A stretch of DNA of 64,000 bases from Pusillimonas sp. T7-7 (GCF_000209655.1 NC_015458.1:2356001-2420000); one strand, 5' to 3'; shown: positions 44,709 through 54,174, counted from the first letter of the stretch. Notes: generated from the sequence alone by a model not told the origin. A program made the numbers and translations.

Positions 44709-45089
44709 GTCGGTGTCCGGAAAAGAGGAATGATATGCTTATTCTCTCAAACTTTTATATGTCCAAATAGACAGTTTGGTTGTTTTTTTATAGCTATTTG
44801 GAATTTAGAACTGCCCTACTGCCTCACTGCTAAGTGCATTGTCATCATACTTACCAACAAGCTGTAGCACACTCGCAGCACTCTCATTTCACGGGTTCAA
44901 GTCAATATATGGCCGGCTCTCCTACATCACTGTCCTCATTATCACCAGCCCAGCGCGCCGAAGCAGATTGGCTCGATAGTTTTGATGAAGAACTCGAGAT
45001 GGAGTTGGACGATGCCCGAAGCCCGCTGGTGGATCGTCGATGGCGTCGAAAAAAAGCGGGCGCGCCTGAACTGTATTCGGCATAGCGGT
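44709..45089. other. Upstream region of the rhodanese operon and gap
   Basis: The left part holds the inverted repeat described separately. The right part contains a plus-strand open frame of 83 codons whose composition looks random apart from an acidic stretch; I do not support it as a gene. Confidence 0.45.
44763..44801. promoter_or_regulatory. Inverted repeat upstream of the rhodanese-yeeE operon
   Basis: CCAAATAG (44763-44770) and CTATTTGG (44794-44801) are exact inverted copies 23 bases apart, with an internal AT-rich stretch. They lie 55-93 bases before the rhodanese start, a position suited to a regulator. Confidence 0.4.
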
Positions 45090-45345
45090 GTGCATTGCCT
45101 TTACCTTGACGACCATACGCCAAGCCATAGGCCCACACCCGGTCTATCCAGACTGTCATGATCGCAGGCATGCCGAACCACCAGAGGGGGAAAAGCAGAA
45201 TCACCGCATCGGCTTCCAGGACTTTTCTTTGTTCATCCTCTACGTCTGACGTTTGGATTTGAATCTGCTGGTCACGCATGATGCCTTGCTGATCGAGCAC
45301 AACGTGACCCGCGCTGGCTGACCTGCGCCAAGTGGCTGCGTGAAC
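45090..45345 (-). pseudogene. Truncated NAD(P)H:quinone oxidoreductase (flavodoxin-like, MdaB/KefF type)
   Basis: The minus strand reads DEQRKVLEADAVILLFPLWW then FGMPAIMTVWIDRVWAYGLA, the strongly conserved middle of the family. The N-terminal flavin-binding start and the C-terminal third are missing, and the frame continues into non-homologous codons (RYAEYSSGAPAFFRRHRR). It is a dead fragment. Confidence 0.8.
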
Positions 45346-45461
45346 GTATTGCTGGTTCGATAGGGGTATGACTTGGCAACACGTTGGAGGGCTGCACATT
45401 TCGCTCCCGTCGATCGCTCACGAGCAGAATCTGTGCGCTTCATTCCGGCTTTCTGGCCCCT

Positions 45462-46616
45462 TCAGCGCGGGAGCCGCTTACTACGTAGTGCGCCCAACAC
45501 CTCGTCATTATGCTCACCCAGCACGGGCGGCGGTATGACCGTGGTGCTCCGCTGCCCATCAAACGATACCGGTGGCCGTACGGTCTGAAAGTCACCCATG
45601 GTTTCATGCTTGGCCGATACTAGAATCTCCAGATGTTTGGCTTGCGGATCTTCAAGTGCTTCGCTAGTGTCATACATAGGGGCATACGGCACGTCTTCGG
45701 CTTCCAGACGGCGGCACCACTCTTCGCGCGGACGTTTAACAAATATCTTCCTCAGAATCCGGATCAACTCGTCTTGATTCTGAATGCGTCCGCTGCGATC
45801 AGAAAAACGCGGGTCCTGAAATAATAAGGGTTGCTCAATGGCTGTAGCCAGTCCTTGCCAGAACTTTTCTGGCGACGACATATGCAGCGCAACCCATTTC
45901 CCATCCGCACACTCCATAACGTAAGACTGGGAAACACTGGGTCGGCTGTATGGTCCCATGACCTCGCCAGCCGAATAATAGTGCGTGAAGGCATCAAGAT
46001 TGAAATGGCTCATGGCTTCCAGCATGGAAACCTCTACCTTGCGACCAACATTCGTCACATGACGCTCATGCAACGCCCCCAATACTCCATACGCAGCATA
46101 GAAGCCAGTAATGGAGTCAGCCAGCGCCGGACCGACAACACGCGGGTTCTCGGGATTAATCAGCAGGCCCAGAAAGCCACTGGCCGCCTGTGCCACCGAA
46201 TCGTAAGCGGGACGTCCGGCAGCAGGCCCAGTTGGCCCGAAGCCGCTGATGGAACAATAGATCAGGCGGGGATTGATACGGCGTAGCCTTTCTTCTCCAA
46301 CATTGAGCCGTTCAGCCACCCCTGGGCGAAAGTTCTGAATGTAAACATCTGCCGTGCTGATCAGCTCGTCAAATACCGCCAGATCATCGGCGTCCTTGGT
46401 GTTCAGCGTGACACTGCGCTTGTTGCGGTTATATGTCTGGAAATGTGGGCTGTACAGCCCACCCTTAAAGGCGCGAAACGGGTCGCCAGCGCCAGGCTGC
46501 TCAATCTTGACGACATCAGCACCCAGGTCACCCAACAGCATGCCCGCTGCGGGTCCTGTAATGAAAGTGCCTTGCTCCAACACACGAATGCCGTTCAGTA
46601 CTTTAATCATTGTCAT
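45462..46616 (-). CDS. Class III CoA-transferase (CaiB/BaiF family)
   Basis: 384 residues from ATG 46616; ATG 46610 is an alternative and the frame extends to 46688. VLEQGTFITGPAAGMLLGDL then GADVVKIEQPGAGDPFRAF is the family N-terminus, with the catalytic Asp expected in ISGFGPTGPAAGRPAYDSVA. It moves CoA between acids, often from succinyl-CoA or the product. Its start overlaps the 3' end of the citryl-CoA-lyase-like gene by 14 bases, so it is the last gene of a coupled operon. Confidence 0.92.
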   Translation of the reverse strand: MTMIKVLNGIRVLEQGTFITGPAAGMLLGDLGADVVKIEQPGAGDPFRAFKGGLYSPHFQTYNRNKRSVTLNTKDADDLAVFDELISTADVYIQNFRPGVAERLNVGEERLRRINPRLIYCSISGFGPTGPAAGRPAYDSVAQAASGFLGLLINPENPRVVGPALADSITGFYAAYGVLGALHERHVTNVGRKVEVSMLEAMSHFNLDAFTHYYSAGEVMGPYSRPSVSQSYVMECADGKWVALHMSSPEKFWQGLATAIEQPLLFQDPRFSDRSGRIQNQDELIRILRKIFVKRPREEWCRRLEAEDVPYAPMYDTSEALEDPQAKHLEILVSAKHETMGDFQTVRPPVSFDGQRSTTVIPPPVLGEHNDEVLGALRSKRLPR

Positions 46617-47418
46617 GATCCGGCGTGAAGCCATCAGGCGCATCTCCGTCGTATACGTAGTTGCGTGTCGCCTGATAGGAAAGAGCAAAGCCTATGGGCT
46701 TCTGAAACTCTTCAGTCAAATGACCGATAAGCCCTGCGGTACGTGCCAAGATTGGAACCCCCCTCAGGGCGGACATAGGAAAGCCAACGCCCAACAGAAC
46801 CGCGGGAATGGCGGCTGATACGTTCAACATGAGCGGCTTACCCACGACATCGGGCAGGACTTTTTCTACCGCATCCGCAATGTGCACATACGTCATATCG
46901 GCGCCCGCTTGTCCTGCTACTGCAAACAGTGCAGTTACGCGAGGATCGCGTTGTTTGTGCAAAGGATGGCCGTAGCCAGGAATCGCGCGCTTGGCCTCAC
47001 GATACTCACTAATCACTTCTATGGCCGATTGGCTATAGTCGGTACTTTCGCCCGACCGCACACGGATCTCTTCAAGGAAGATTCCACAGTTTTCAGAAGC
47101 GCCCAGAATGACTGATCCGCACCCTAGAATGCCTGCAGCCACCGCTCCCTGCAGGGCATCAGGCGCTGCGGCCAAGGTCATGCGGCTGGCCTGCACACTA
47201 GGCACCAGCCCATGCTCAGCAATGGCAACCAATGTTGCGTTCAATACGGCCGTTGCCGCTGCAGTAGGCGGCTGTCCCGTCACCAGCAGATGAAAATAGT
47301 CGGTAAAAGACATCTGGCCTATCAACTCGGCAGCAAGGTCTTTTCCTCTTACGACGATGGTTTCGGAGTTTGAAGTGCAAATCGCTGAGCGAGGGATGGT
47401 TTCTTTACCAATTTTCAT
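46603..47418 (-). CDS. Citrate synthase-fold citryl-CoA lyase-like protein
   Basis: 271 residues, much shorter than citrate synthase (about 430). It keeps the IPGYGHPLHKQRDPRVTALF motif with the catalytic His and, further on, RGVPILARTAGLIGHLTEEF with a second catalytic segment. Short members with a CaiB partner are usually called citryl-CoA lyases. It could cleave or form a citryl- or methylcitryl-type CoA ester. The ATG overlaps the upstream stop as ATGA. Confidence 0.85.
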   Translation of the reverse strand: MKIGKETIPRSAICTSNSETIVVRGKDLAAELIGQMSFTDYFHLLVTGQPPTAAATAVLNATLVAIAEHGLVPSVQASRMTLAAAPDALQGAVAAGILGCGSVILGASENCGIFLEEIRVRSGESTDYSQSAIEVISEYREAKRAIPGYGHPLHKQRDPRVTALFAVAGQAGADMTYVHIADAVEKVLPDVVGKPLMLNVSAAIPAVLLGVGFPMSALRGVPILARTAGLIGHLTEEFQKPIGFALSYQATRNYVYDGDAPDGFTPDHDND

Positions 47419-48491
47419 ATCGTTCCAAAGTGGGGTGGTCGCCCTTGAAAGGCGTCTTGTAGCAAAGCACGGACACCTTCGTACTCAAGGGCACATGGAT
47501 TCCAGTATGGCTTGGACAGGGCGATATCCGCCGCCAGGTCCAGATCAGTCTCTTTCATGCCAATCTCTTGCAGTGCCAGCGGCGCACCAAGCTCTTGGGC
47601 GAGACGGTACAGGGCAGTTGGGGCAGCTTCCTGATCTCGCCCCAAAGCGCGAGAGATTCTTTGCATTGCCGGTACGGCCGCCGCTGCGTTATAGGCCAAC
47701 GAATGCGGCAACATGACAGAGTGGGTTTGGGCGTGCGGCAGATTGAAACTGCCACCCAACACGTGGCAAAGCTTGTGGTGCAAGGCCATCCCGGCGTTGC
47801 CGAGCACCATGCCAGACAACCAGGCGCCATACAAACAATCGCTCCTGGCCTTGAGTGAGTCCGCCTGCCGGTTCAGCGCACGCAGACCGTCGGCCATGGC
47901 GCGTATGCCCTCTTCCGCCATCAAGGCCACCACCGGATTACCGTCTTTGGCGTACAAGCCTTCAGCCGAATGTGCAATGGCATTCATACCGCTGACCACC
48001 GAAATGTCGATGGGCAGCCTTAAGGTAAGACTTGGGTCATAGATCACCGTACGTGGCAAAACGCGTGGATCCTTGATTGTGTGCTTGGCACCGTCTTTGG
48101 TGATGCCATACACCGAGGTCATCTCGGAGCCCGAATAAGTCGTCGGCACAGCCAGAATCGGTAGCGTAGTTATCGCGGCCAATGCCTTGGCCAAGCCTAT
48201 GGTAGACCCGCCGCCGATCGCAATCATGCTGTCAGCCTGCAGATTGCGAACGACGGCCAATGCGTCATGCACGGTGGTGACAGGGACATGCATGACCGCC
48301 TGATCGTATATACCCGCGCAGTCTTGGTCCAGCACCTCAGAAACTTGCTGGGCAAGTGCCCGCTGGCGTGCTGTGCAGAGCACGAGCGCTTTGCGCACGC
48401 CCAACAAGGCCACCTCCGCTTTCAGTGTGCTCCATGCCTCCGCCCCAAACACGACCCTTACGGGCATTGCTGTATATACGAACGCGTCCAT
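47415..48491 (-). CDS. Iron-containing alcohol dehydrogenase, maleylacetate reductase-like
   Basis: 358 residues from ATG 48491, four bases after the upstream stop; a longer frame to 48602 overlaps that gene too far. AIGGGSTIGLAKALA is the nucleotide loop and AVPTTYSGSEMTSVYGITKD a strong maleylacetate-reductase motif. The metal ligands lie in MNAIAHSAEGLYAKDGNP and MALHHKLCHVLGGSFNLPHA. Family members reduce maleylacetate to 3-oxoadipate in hydroxyquinol or chloroaromatic breakdown. No hydroxyquinol dioxygenase is seen here, so the true substrate may differ. Confidence 0.88.
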   Translation of the reverse strand: MDAFVYTAMPVRVVFGAEAWSTLKAEVALLGVRKALVLCTARQRALAQQVSEVLDQDCAGIYDQAVMHVPVTTVHDALAVVRNLQADSMIAIGGGSTIGLAKALAAITTLPILAVPTTYSGSEMTSVYGITKDGAKHTIKDPRVLPRTVIYDPSLTLRLPIDISVVSGMNAIAHSAEGLYAKDGNPVVALMAEEGIRAMADGLRALNRQADSLKARSDCLYGAWLSGMVLGNAGMALHHKLCHVLGGSFNLPHAQTHSVMLPHSLAYNAAAAVPAMQRISRALGRDQEAAPTALYRLAQELGAPLALQEIGMKETDLDLAADIALSKPYWNPCALEYEGVRALLQDAFQGRPPHFGTI

Positions 48492-48495
48492 GACG

Positions 48496-49500
48496 TCAGT
48501 TGACCTTTGCTCCAGACTTTCTGACCAGATCAGCCCACTTTTCGATCTCAACCGCTTCAAATTTGGCCAGGTCCTGGGTGGATTCGTCGCCAGGCTCAAC
48601 ACCCTGCATTGTCAGCTTTGCCGCAAGTTCAGGATCTGCCAACGCGACCTCAGCGGCCTTCTTCAGCTTCGCCATCACAGGTTCTGACGTTCCAGCCGGC
48701 GCATACATCATGAACCACGCCACCAGATTGAAATCGCTGCCGGTCTGCTCTGCGATACTTTTCACTTCCGGTGCCGCAACACTCCGCCGTTCGCTCGATA
48801 CACCGATAGCACGCAGCTTTCCCCCCTTGACGTGCGGCAATACCGCAGCGGGATGATAAAACATGAATTGCACTTGGCCGGACATCACGTCTTGCATAGC
48901 CATGCTTCCTTCCTTGTAGGGTACGTGCAGCATCTCCACGCCCAAACGATCTTTAAGCAACTCGCCCGCAAGATGACCTGATGTACCGCTCCCTGCGGAT
49001 GAGAACGAAATTCCCGGCGGATTTGCAGCTGCTTTACCCAGATCCTTGACTGAGTGATACGGTGAATCTCCACTGACCACTAAGAAAGTCGGCGTCTGAC
49101 CAACGAATGCGATGGGTTCGAAATCACTTTCGGGGTCATAACCGCGCTCTGAGTACAGCTCTTTATTGATCGCGTGCGTTCCAACGGTGCCCATGATGAT
49201 GGTGTAACCATCGGGCGCACTACGGGCAACTTGGGCGGTGCCTATGGTTCCACCCGCACCGGCCTTGTTCTCGATGACGATGGACTGCCCCAGTTCTTGA
49301 GACATTCTGTCTGCGACCAATCGTGTGATGGTATCGGTGGTGGTTCCCGGACCAAACGGCACCACCATGCGTACCGCTTTGCTAGGGTATTCGTCTGCCT
49401 GAGCAGGTGTAGCCAGGCATAACAAGGGTGCAAGGGCCAATGCGCCCAAGGGGCGCAGCCAAGCGCGACGGAGTGATGTCTCTATTTTTTGTAAGTTCAT
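48496..49500 (-). CDS. Bug/TctC-family periplasmic solute-binding protein
   Basis: 334 residues from ATG 49500 with AGGAAGAG upstream; the frame reaches 49635. The signal peptide ends near LCLATPAQADEYP and the mature part opens YPSKAVRMVVPFGPGTTTDT, the Bug signature. First gene of the operon with the iron alcohol dehydrogenase, citryl-CoA-lyase-like protein and CoA-transferase. It probably binds the carboxylate processed by them. Confidence 0.93.
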   Translation of the reverse strand: MNLQKIETSLRRAWLRPLGALALAPLLCLATPAQADEYPSKAVRMVVPFGPGTTTDTITRLVADRMSQELGQSIVIENKAGAGGTIGTAQVARSAPDGYTIIMGTVGTHAINKELYSERGYDPESDFEPIAFVGQTPTFLVVSGDSPYHSVKDLGKAAANPPGISFSSAGSGTSGHLAGELLKDRLGVEMLHVPYKEGSMAMQDVMSGQVQFMFYHPAAVLPHVKGGKLRAIGVSSERRSVAAPEVKSIAEQTGSDFNLVAWFMMYAPAGTSEPVMAKLKKAAEVALADPELAAKLTMQGVEPGDESTQDLAKFEAVEIEKWADLVRKSGAKVN

Positions 49501-49653
49501 GGTTGTCTCTTCCTGTATTGAGTAATTTTGCTCACCGTACAGCGTCTTTGGTATGTAGCTAACAGCCAAATGAAGTCTATACGGCGTCATCGAAAGATAG
49601 AAATGATTGTTTTCGTCAGATATCATTGATGACATCGATTATTAAGGTCGCAT

Positions 49654-50565
49654 ATGGAACTTAGACACTTACGGTATTTCATCGCTCTGGCGGGCTCACT
49701 GAACTTTACGCGCGCCGCTGAACGTGTTCATGTCACCCAATCCACACTGTCACATCAGATCGGGCAGCTGGAACAAGAGGTCGGACAACGTCTGTTCGAC
49801 CGCAGCGGCAAGCGCGTCGTACTGACTGAGGCCGGCGAGTCCTTCCTGGCCTATGCCACTCGAGCCCTGGCGGTCATAGATCAAGGCCTTAGTGAACTAA
49901 AGCAAGCCGTCGCTCCCATAACGGGAGTCGTGCGCATAGGCACCACCCCAACATTTAATTTGGGTTTCTTGCCCGACTGCATCGCGCTGTTTCTTAAGCA
50001 GAACCCCACCGTTAAAGTTGTGATCGAAGAGTTGAACGGTGACGCCATTACCAATGGACTCAAACTGCAGCAATTGGATGTGTGTATTGCGTATCGCCCC
50101 GAACCACAGGAAGAAATACGCTTCGAGCCACTCTTCAATGAAGAACTTGCTTTGATCGTTGCCCAAACACACCCGCTTGCCAAGCGCAAGCGTCTGCGCG
50201 TTGCTGAACTCCATCGCGAATCGCTGGTCTTGCTGCAACGCAATTTTTTAACACGCCGCTTGCTGGATGAATGTTTCAATGCCGCAGATGCACAACCGAA
50301 TGTGATCGCCGAGATGAACACCATTCCCGCAATGCTGGGGCTAATCGTTCGTGAGGACGTAGGCATGATCGCAGCGCCCAGTGCCGTCACGGAACACAAG
50401 GCGCCCCTATGTATTATCCCGCTTGAGGGGCCCACCCCAATTCGCACGCACGGATTATTGCTCATGGACCAGTATGAGCAAACACGGGCGAGTGCGGCCT
50501 TGATCACCTTGATACGCAAGCAGACCAAGGCCAAGGCCAGTCAGCTTGGCGCTCGACTTGCGTAA
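49654..50565 (+). CDS. LysR-family regulator, CynR-like, of the adjacent operon
   Basis: 303 residues. The HTH is FIALAGSLNFTRAAERVHVT then QSTLSHQIGQLEQEVGQRLF, and the effector domain begins VVRIGTTPTFNLGFLPDCIA. The start MELRHLRYFIALAGSLNF is that of CynR/CbbR-type proteins. It is divergent from the Bug-led operon across a 153-base gap, so it is the likely activator of that operon. Confidence 0.93.
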   Translation: MELRHLRYFIALAGSLNFTRAAERVHVTQSTLSHQIGQLEQEVGQRLFDRSGKRVVLTEAGESFLAYATRALAVIDQGLSELKQAVAPITGVVRIGTTPTFNLGFLPDCIALFLKQNPTVKVVIEELNGDAITNGLKLQQLDVCIAYRPEPQEEIRFEPLFNEELALIVAQTHPLAKRKRLRVAELHRESLVLLQRNFLTRRLLDECFNAADAQPNVIAEMNTIPAMLGLIVREDVGMIAAPSAVTEHKAPLCIIPLEGPTPIRTHGLLLMDQYEQTRASAALITLIRKQTKAKASQLGARLA

Positions 50566-50689
50566 TGAAATCATCACTGCAGTGAAAGCCCGAGATATAG
50601 CCAGTGCCTGCTCGCTGTTGGAAGAACATATCACTAAGGCAGGAGAAGTTTTGTTAGCTGCATTGGGCTCATTACCGCCGCAGCGGTGA
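50558..50689 (+). pseudogene. C-terminal fragment of a GntR-family (FCD domain) regulator
   Basis: In frame: RNEIITAVKARDIASACSLL then EEHITKAGEVLLAALG and a stop at 50687-50689. This is the last two helices of an FCD ligand-binding domain, with the His of the metal site in EEHI. The rest of the gene is absent. It overlaps the LysR stop region by a few bases. Confidence 0.6.
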
Positions 50690-50736
50690 TCTCACCTAAA
50701 AAGCGCGCGCCCCCGCAGATCTGCTAACGTAAGATC

Positions 50737-51174
50737 ATGAAAACAGTCATCCAACGAGTCAGCCAAGCCAGCGTCTGTATTGACGGCCACATCGCAGGCC
50801 GTATCAACCAGGGGCTGCTGGTGTTGATTTGCGCCGAAGCGACAGATACCGAAACCACCTCAGATCGCTTGCTGAACAAGCTGCTTAAATTACGTATTTT
50901 CAGTGATGAGGCTGGCAAGATGAATCGCAGCGTCCAAGACGTTGAAGGCGGGCTATTGATTGTCAGCCAGTTCACGCTGGCCGCCGACGTATGGAGCGGT
51001 AACCGGCCAGGCTTCAGCAGTGCCGCCGATCCGAAAACAGGTGAAAAACTGTACGATTACTTTGTGGATACGGCACGGAAATTACACCCCATTGTAGAAA
51101 CAGGTTCCTTTGGCGCCAACATGCAGGTCAGTCTGGTCAATGACGGCCCTGTCACTATTCCAATACAGCTTTAG
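50737..51174 (+). CDS. dtd: D-aminoacyl-tRNA deacylase
   Basis: 145 residues, the normal length. It begins [20 protein letters not shown] and carries both family motifs, [13 protein letters not shown] and the C-terminal [15 protein letters not shown], whose Gly-cisPro loop reads GP. The enzyme removes D-amino acids mis-charged on tRNAs in the cytoplasm. It stands alone and converges with the next gene across 3 bases. Confidence 0.97.
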   Translation: MKTVIQRVSQASVCIDGHIAGRINQGLLVLICAEATDTETTSDRLLNKLLKLRIFSDEAGKMNRSVQDVEGGLLIVSQFTLAADVWSGNRPGFSSAADPKTGEKLYDYFVDTARKLHPIVETGSFGANMQVSLVNDGPVTIPIQL

Positions 51175-51177
51175 TCG

Positions 51178-51666
51178 TCATATCCGGGAGCCTTGCAGTC
51201 GTTCGTGCCATTGGGCGATCGATTCTTCCGGATAGCCCTTGAAGAGCTTGTCCGAAGAGCCTGCCTCAACCTCGACCCAAGACGCCTTGGAGTCCAGAAA
51301 CAGATGAGTGTGCTCCGGCGGTACTGGCAGATCAACGTCTATGGCCGAGGCAAAGGGGTGGATGAGATCCGGCCATTCCGGGCTGAACAGCCATAGCGCA
51401 CTGCCGCAGCGACTGCAGAAGTGCCGTTCGGCACTACTTTCGTGTTGCTTGCCGTCATCCGACGGAAGTCGCGCGCGATATATGGAAATGTGCTCGGCGC
51501 CCGTCAGCTTCATCGTGCGCGCGTCGGCGCCAAGATTGATGGCATATCCTCCACCGCCCTGCGTCTTGCGGCAAATCGAGCAATAGCAGCGCTGATACGG
51601 ATAAGGGGTACTGCTCTGGACCGTGAACTGTACCGCGCCACAGTGGCAAGATCCTTCCAGTTGCAT
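51178..51666 (-). CDS. GFA-family protein (glutathione-dependent formaldehyde-activating enzyme-like)
   Basis: 162 residues. The zinc-binding cysteines are in SCHCGAVQF, YCSICRKTQGGGGYAINLG and FCSRCGSALW, the three Cys clusters of the family. Members may add glutathione to small aldehydes, but the general function is uncertain. AGGAGG lies before the ATG. Confidence 0.93.
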   Translation of the reverse strand: MQLEGSCHCGAVQFTVQSSTPYPYQRCYCSICRKTQGGGGYAINLGADARTMKLTGAEHISIYRARLPSDDGKQHESSAERHFCSRCGSALWLFSPEWPDLIHPFASAIDVDLPVPPEHTHLFLDSKASWVEVEAGSSDKLFKGYPEESIAQWHERLQGSRI

Positions 51667-51782
51667 AATGTTCCTCCTTCTGGGATATAGTCAGCAAACA
51701 TCGTGCCCGTGAGCCTAAGCGGACTCGATGTGTGCATTAGCCATGCAGATATCTTCCCCAAACCGTTTGCTATGGAGCCCCA

Positions 51783-52652
51783 ATGAATCGCCGATATTTG
51801 TTGCAAACCTTACTGTATGGTACTGCCGCTCTTTTGCTGCGCCCGGCGGCGTCCTTTGCTCAGACAACAGCAGGCACAGCTACCCTGCTTGCCGCGCTCG
51901 AACGCAATCATGGCGGCAGACTCGGCGTAGCCATTCTTGACACGGCGACGGGGATGCGTTCCGCATATCGCGGCGACGAACGATTCTTGATCTGCAGCAC
52001 ATTCAAGTTGCTATTGGTCGCCGCAGTTTTGAAGCGTGTGGATAACAACAAGGAACGACTTGGTAGACGAATCAGCTTTGATAAATCGGAAATTCTTGCT
52101 TGGGCGCCCGTCACCAGTCTTAATGTGGGATCGCCCGGCATGAGTATTCAAGAACTCTGCGAAGCCACGATGATCATGAGCGACAACACCGCCGCCAATC
52201 TGTTATTGAAAACACTCGGCGGGCCAGCTGCCATTACCACGTACGCTCGAGGCCTGGGTGATACTAAAACACGACTTGACCATATCGAGCCGCTCAACGG
52301 CAATCAACAGGGTGATGAAGATACCACCACCCCTTGGTCAATGCTGCAAAATATGCAGAAAATCCTGCTCGGAAATGCACTCTCCGAAGAGTCTAAAACG
52401 CGACTTGTCAACTGGTTTTCGATGAATCAGACCGGTTCCCAGGCCTTGAAAGCAGGGCTGCCGCCAGACTGGCTCATCGGCGACAAAACGGGGGCGGCAA
52501 GCAATGCCAATAATGATATTGCGCTTATCACACCACCAGGGCGACAACCCATATTGGTGACCGCGTATTACATCAATGACACAAAAAACAGTAGAGCACG
52601 CAAAGAGGTGTTGGCCAAGGTAGGCAGCAAAATTCCGGTCTTGATCAGATAA
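51783..52652 (+). CDS. Class A beta-lactamase with a shortened omega loop
   Basis: 289 residues with an N-terminal signal whose NRRYLLQTLL resembles a Tat twin-arginine start. The catalytic motifs are CSTFK (Ser72, standard S70), SDN (133-135), HIEPLNGN (Glu169, standard E166) and DKTG (235-237). The Ser is preceded by Cys71 (standard C69), but position 238 is Ala, so the carbapenemase-type disulfide is absent. The Glu-to-DTTTP stretch is two residues shorter than in TEM, and no Asn sits four residues after the Glu. It would hydrolyse beta-lactams in the periplasm, but the spectrum cannot be predicted. No AmpR-type regulator is adjacent. Confidence 0.93.
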   Translation: MNRRYLLQTLLYGTAALLLRPAASFAQTTAGTATLLAALERNHGGRLGVAILDTATGMRSAYRGDERFLICSTFKLLLVAAVLKRVDNNKERLGRRISFDKSEILAWAPVTSLNVGSPGMSIQELCEATMIMSDNTAANLLLKTLGGPAAITTYARGLGDTKTRLDHIEPLNGNQQGDEDTTTPWSMLQNMQKILLGNALSEESKTRLVNWFSMNQTGSQALKAGLPPDWLIGDKTGAASNANNDIALITPPGRQPILVTAYYINDTKNSRARKEVLAKVGSKIPVLIR

Positions 52653-52802
52653 CCGCTAAACTCGTCATATGCCGCTCAAGGTTCCCACACACGGGCAATT
52701 CCACTTCTTCCTAAAAACAATCAAACCTCCCTGTACAGCGAACACCGAAGACCGGAACTAGTGAAGTAAGCTACTTCTACTTAACTTCGACAAACCCTCT
52801 CG

Positions 52803-53222
52803 ATGAAGCAAGCCATCAAATCCTCGACACTCACGCCCTGCCCATGCGGAAACAACGCGAGCTATCAGGCATGCTGTGGGCGCTGGCATCATGGCGAGCT
52901 GCGGCTTAAGGCCCCAGACGCGGCAACCTTGATGCGATCCCGGTATACGGCCTTCGTGCTGGACGAGCTGGATTATCTGCTGGAAACCTGGCACGCCAGC
53001 ACACGACCTGCAAGCCTCGAGGGCAACGCACCAGGGGTAAAGTGGCTGGGTCTACAGCTGCGCAGCCATGTCCAGCAGGACGCCGACCATGCAACAGTCG
53101 AGTTTGTCGCGCGGTCTCGCCACCAAGGGCGAGCCGCCCGGCTACATGAGATCAGCCGTTTTGTTTGTGAGAACGGGCAATGGTTCTATGTCGATGGCGA
53201 CTTCGTTCAAAAGGCGTCATAG
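52803..53222 (+). CDS. ychJ: YchJ-family protein with a SEC-C metal-binding motif
   Basis: 139 residues. CPCGNNASYQACCGRWHHGE is the SEC-C zinc motif at the N-terminus, followed by DAATLMRSRYTAFVLDELDY and a C-terminal FVCENGQWFYVDGD. This matches the YchJ (UPF0225) family, whose role is not established. It stands alone. Confidence 0.94.
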   Translation: MKQAIKSSTLTPCPCGNNASYQACCGRWHHGELRLKAPDAATLMRSRYTAFVLDELDYLLETWHASTRPASLEGNAPGVKWLGLQLRSHVQQDADHATVEFVARSRHQGRAARLHEISRFVCENGQWFYVDGDFVQKAS

Positions 53223-53279
53223 CTGCGCTGATAGACCTAGCAGCGCCATTCTTCCGAATTGCACGAAGCCACCTTGTAT

Positions 53280-53705
53280 TTACGAAGCGCCGGCGACTCT
53301 GCAATCCTTGACGAGGACGTTGCTGACAGTAGACGCTTGGCTGCTTGCCGCCTGAGACGGATCTTGTGTCAGCATTTTGCCGTTCACCGTACCCACATTG
53401 TCACGCGTGAATTTATCGGTGGTCCATGTGTAGCCATTGCCGCGGAATGTGTTACCCACCATATCGGCGTTGCTGGTGGTTGCACGAGTAAGGTCTATAG
53501 CCTGATTGTTATAGATGACCTTGGCGGCCAGCGGCTCGTCACCTTGGAAGGTATACAGAACGCTTAGCGGCTGGGTGCTACCTTGGCCACAGTTGTATTC
53601 AACCGTTTGCTGCGACAGTGTCTTGATGTTTTCCTCTGTCGTCGAACATGCCGCCAGTCCTGCACATAGAAACAAGCCGGCCAGTGTTGTAAGTTTACGG
53701 TTCAT
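53280..53705 (-). CDS. Lipoprotein resembling MliC-type lysozyme inhibitors
   Basis: 141 residues. The signal ends in a lipobox, CAGLAACSTTEEN, with the lipidated Cys at residue 20. The mature part has TVEYNCGQGSTQPLSVLYTF, the MliC-like start with its conserved Cys, and a late LVKDCRV as likely disulfide partner. Family members block host C-type lysozyme from the outer membrane. The middle is less conserved, so the function is a probable, not certain, match. AAGGAC precedes the ATG. Confidence 0.8.
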   Translation of the reverse strand: MNRKLTTLAGLFLCAGLAACSTTEENIKTLSQQTVEYNCGQGSTQPLSVLYTFQGDEPLAAKVIYNNQAIDLTRATTSNADMVGNTFRGNGYTWTTDKFTRDNVGTVNGKMLTQDPSQAASSQASTVSNVLVKDCRVAGAS

Positions 53706-53946
53706 TGATGGTCCTTCGAAGTTCCAGGCATCACGCCTGCTCTTAAATTTTTATACCATCGGTGTTACGCAAGGCCTGTAAGCACCGGTGTCGAATTGAA
53801 ATTCAACTCGTACAGCCCTGATTCGCGACACGCTTCCCATGCCTGGTCCAGTAAGACACCATACCGTTCCAACCAGGCACATTACTTGCTGCATTTCCTG
53901 CTTCAGATACCGGGTGTGCGCAGCACCATTATCAAGGAGGCGATCA

Positions 53947-54174
53947 AAGTGGCTCATACTATCGACCATCGGTATTCACTTGTGGGGCATTGGCGCGTAT
54001 GCCGTGCTATTGCTGATGACATGGATTGTGGGCTTCACCAACGCGCTGATGCATGCCAGGGATGCGTGGGCAAGCATGCCCACCGGCTTGATCCTGTCGA
54101 TAATCGTTACAGCGCTGGCCTGCGCGACCGTGTGGTTGGGCCTGCATACGAAACCATTTGGAGGCACGGAATGA
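53947..54174 (+). pseudogene. Small membrane protein, start out of frame
   Basis: The forward frame reads WLILSTIGIHLWGIGAYAVL then LLMTWIVGFTNALMHARDAW and a second hydrophobic segment LILSIIVTALACATVWLG, ending HTKPFGGTE. A good ribosome site (AAGGAGG, 53934-53940) with a GTG at 53949 lies just upstream, but that GTG is in another frame. A one- or two-base change at the start would join them. The gene may be broken here or may start at a non-standard codon. Confidence 0.45.

Noticed and set aside
44834..45085. 83-codon plus-strand frame with an acidic stretch
   Set aside because: No ribosome site and no known pattern, and it overlaps the end of the quinone-oxidoreductase remnant on the other strand.
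48492..48602. Upstream extension of the iron alcohol dehydrogenase
   Set aside because: It would overlap the Bug gene by over 100 bases, and the ATG at 48491 gives the standard N-terminus.
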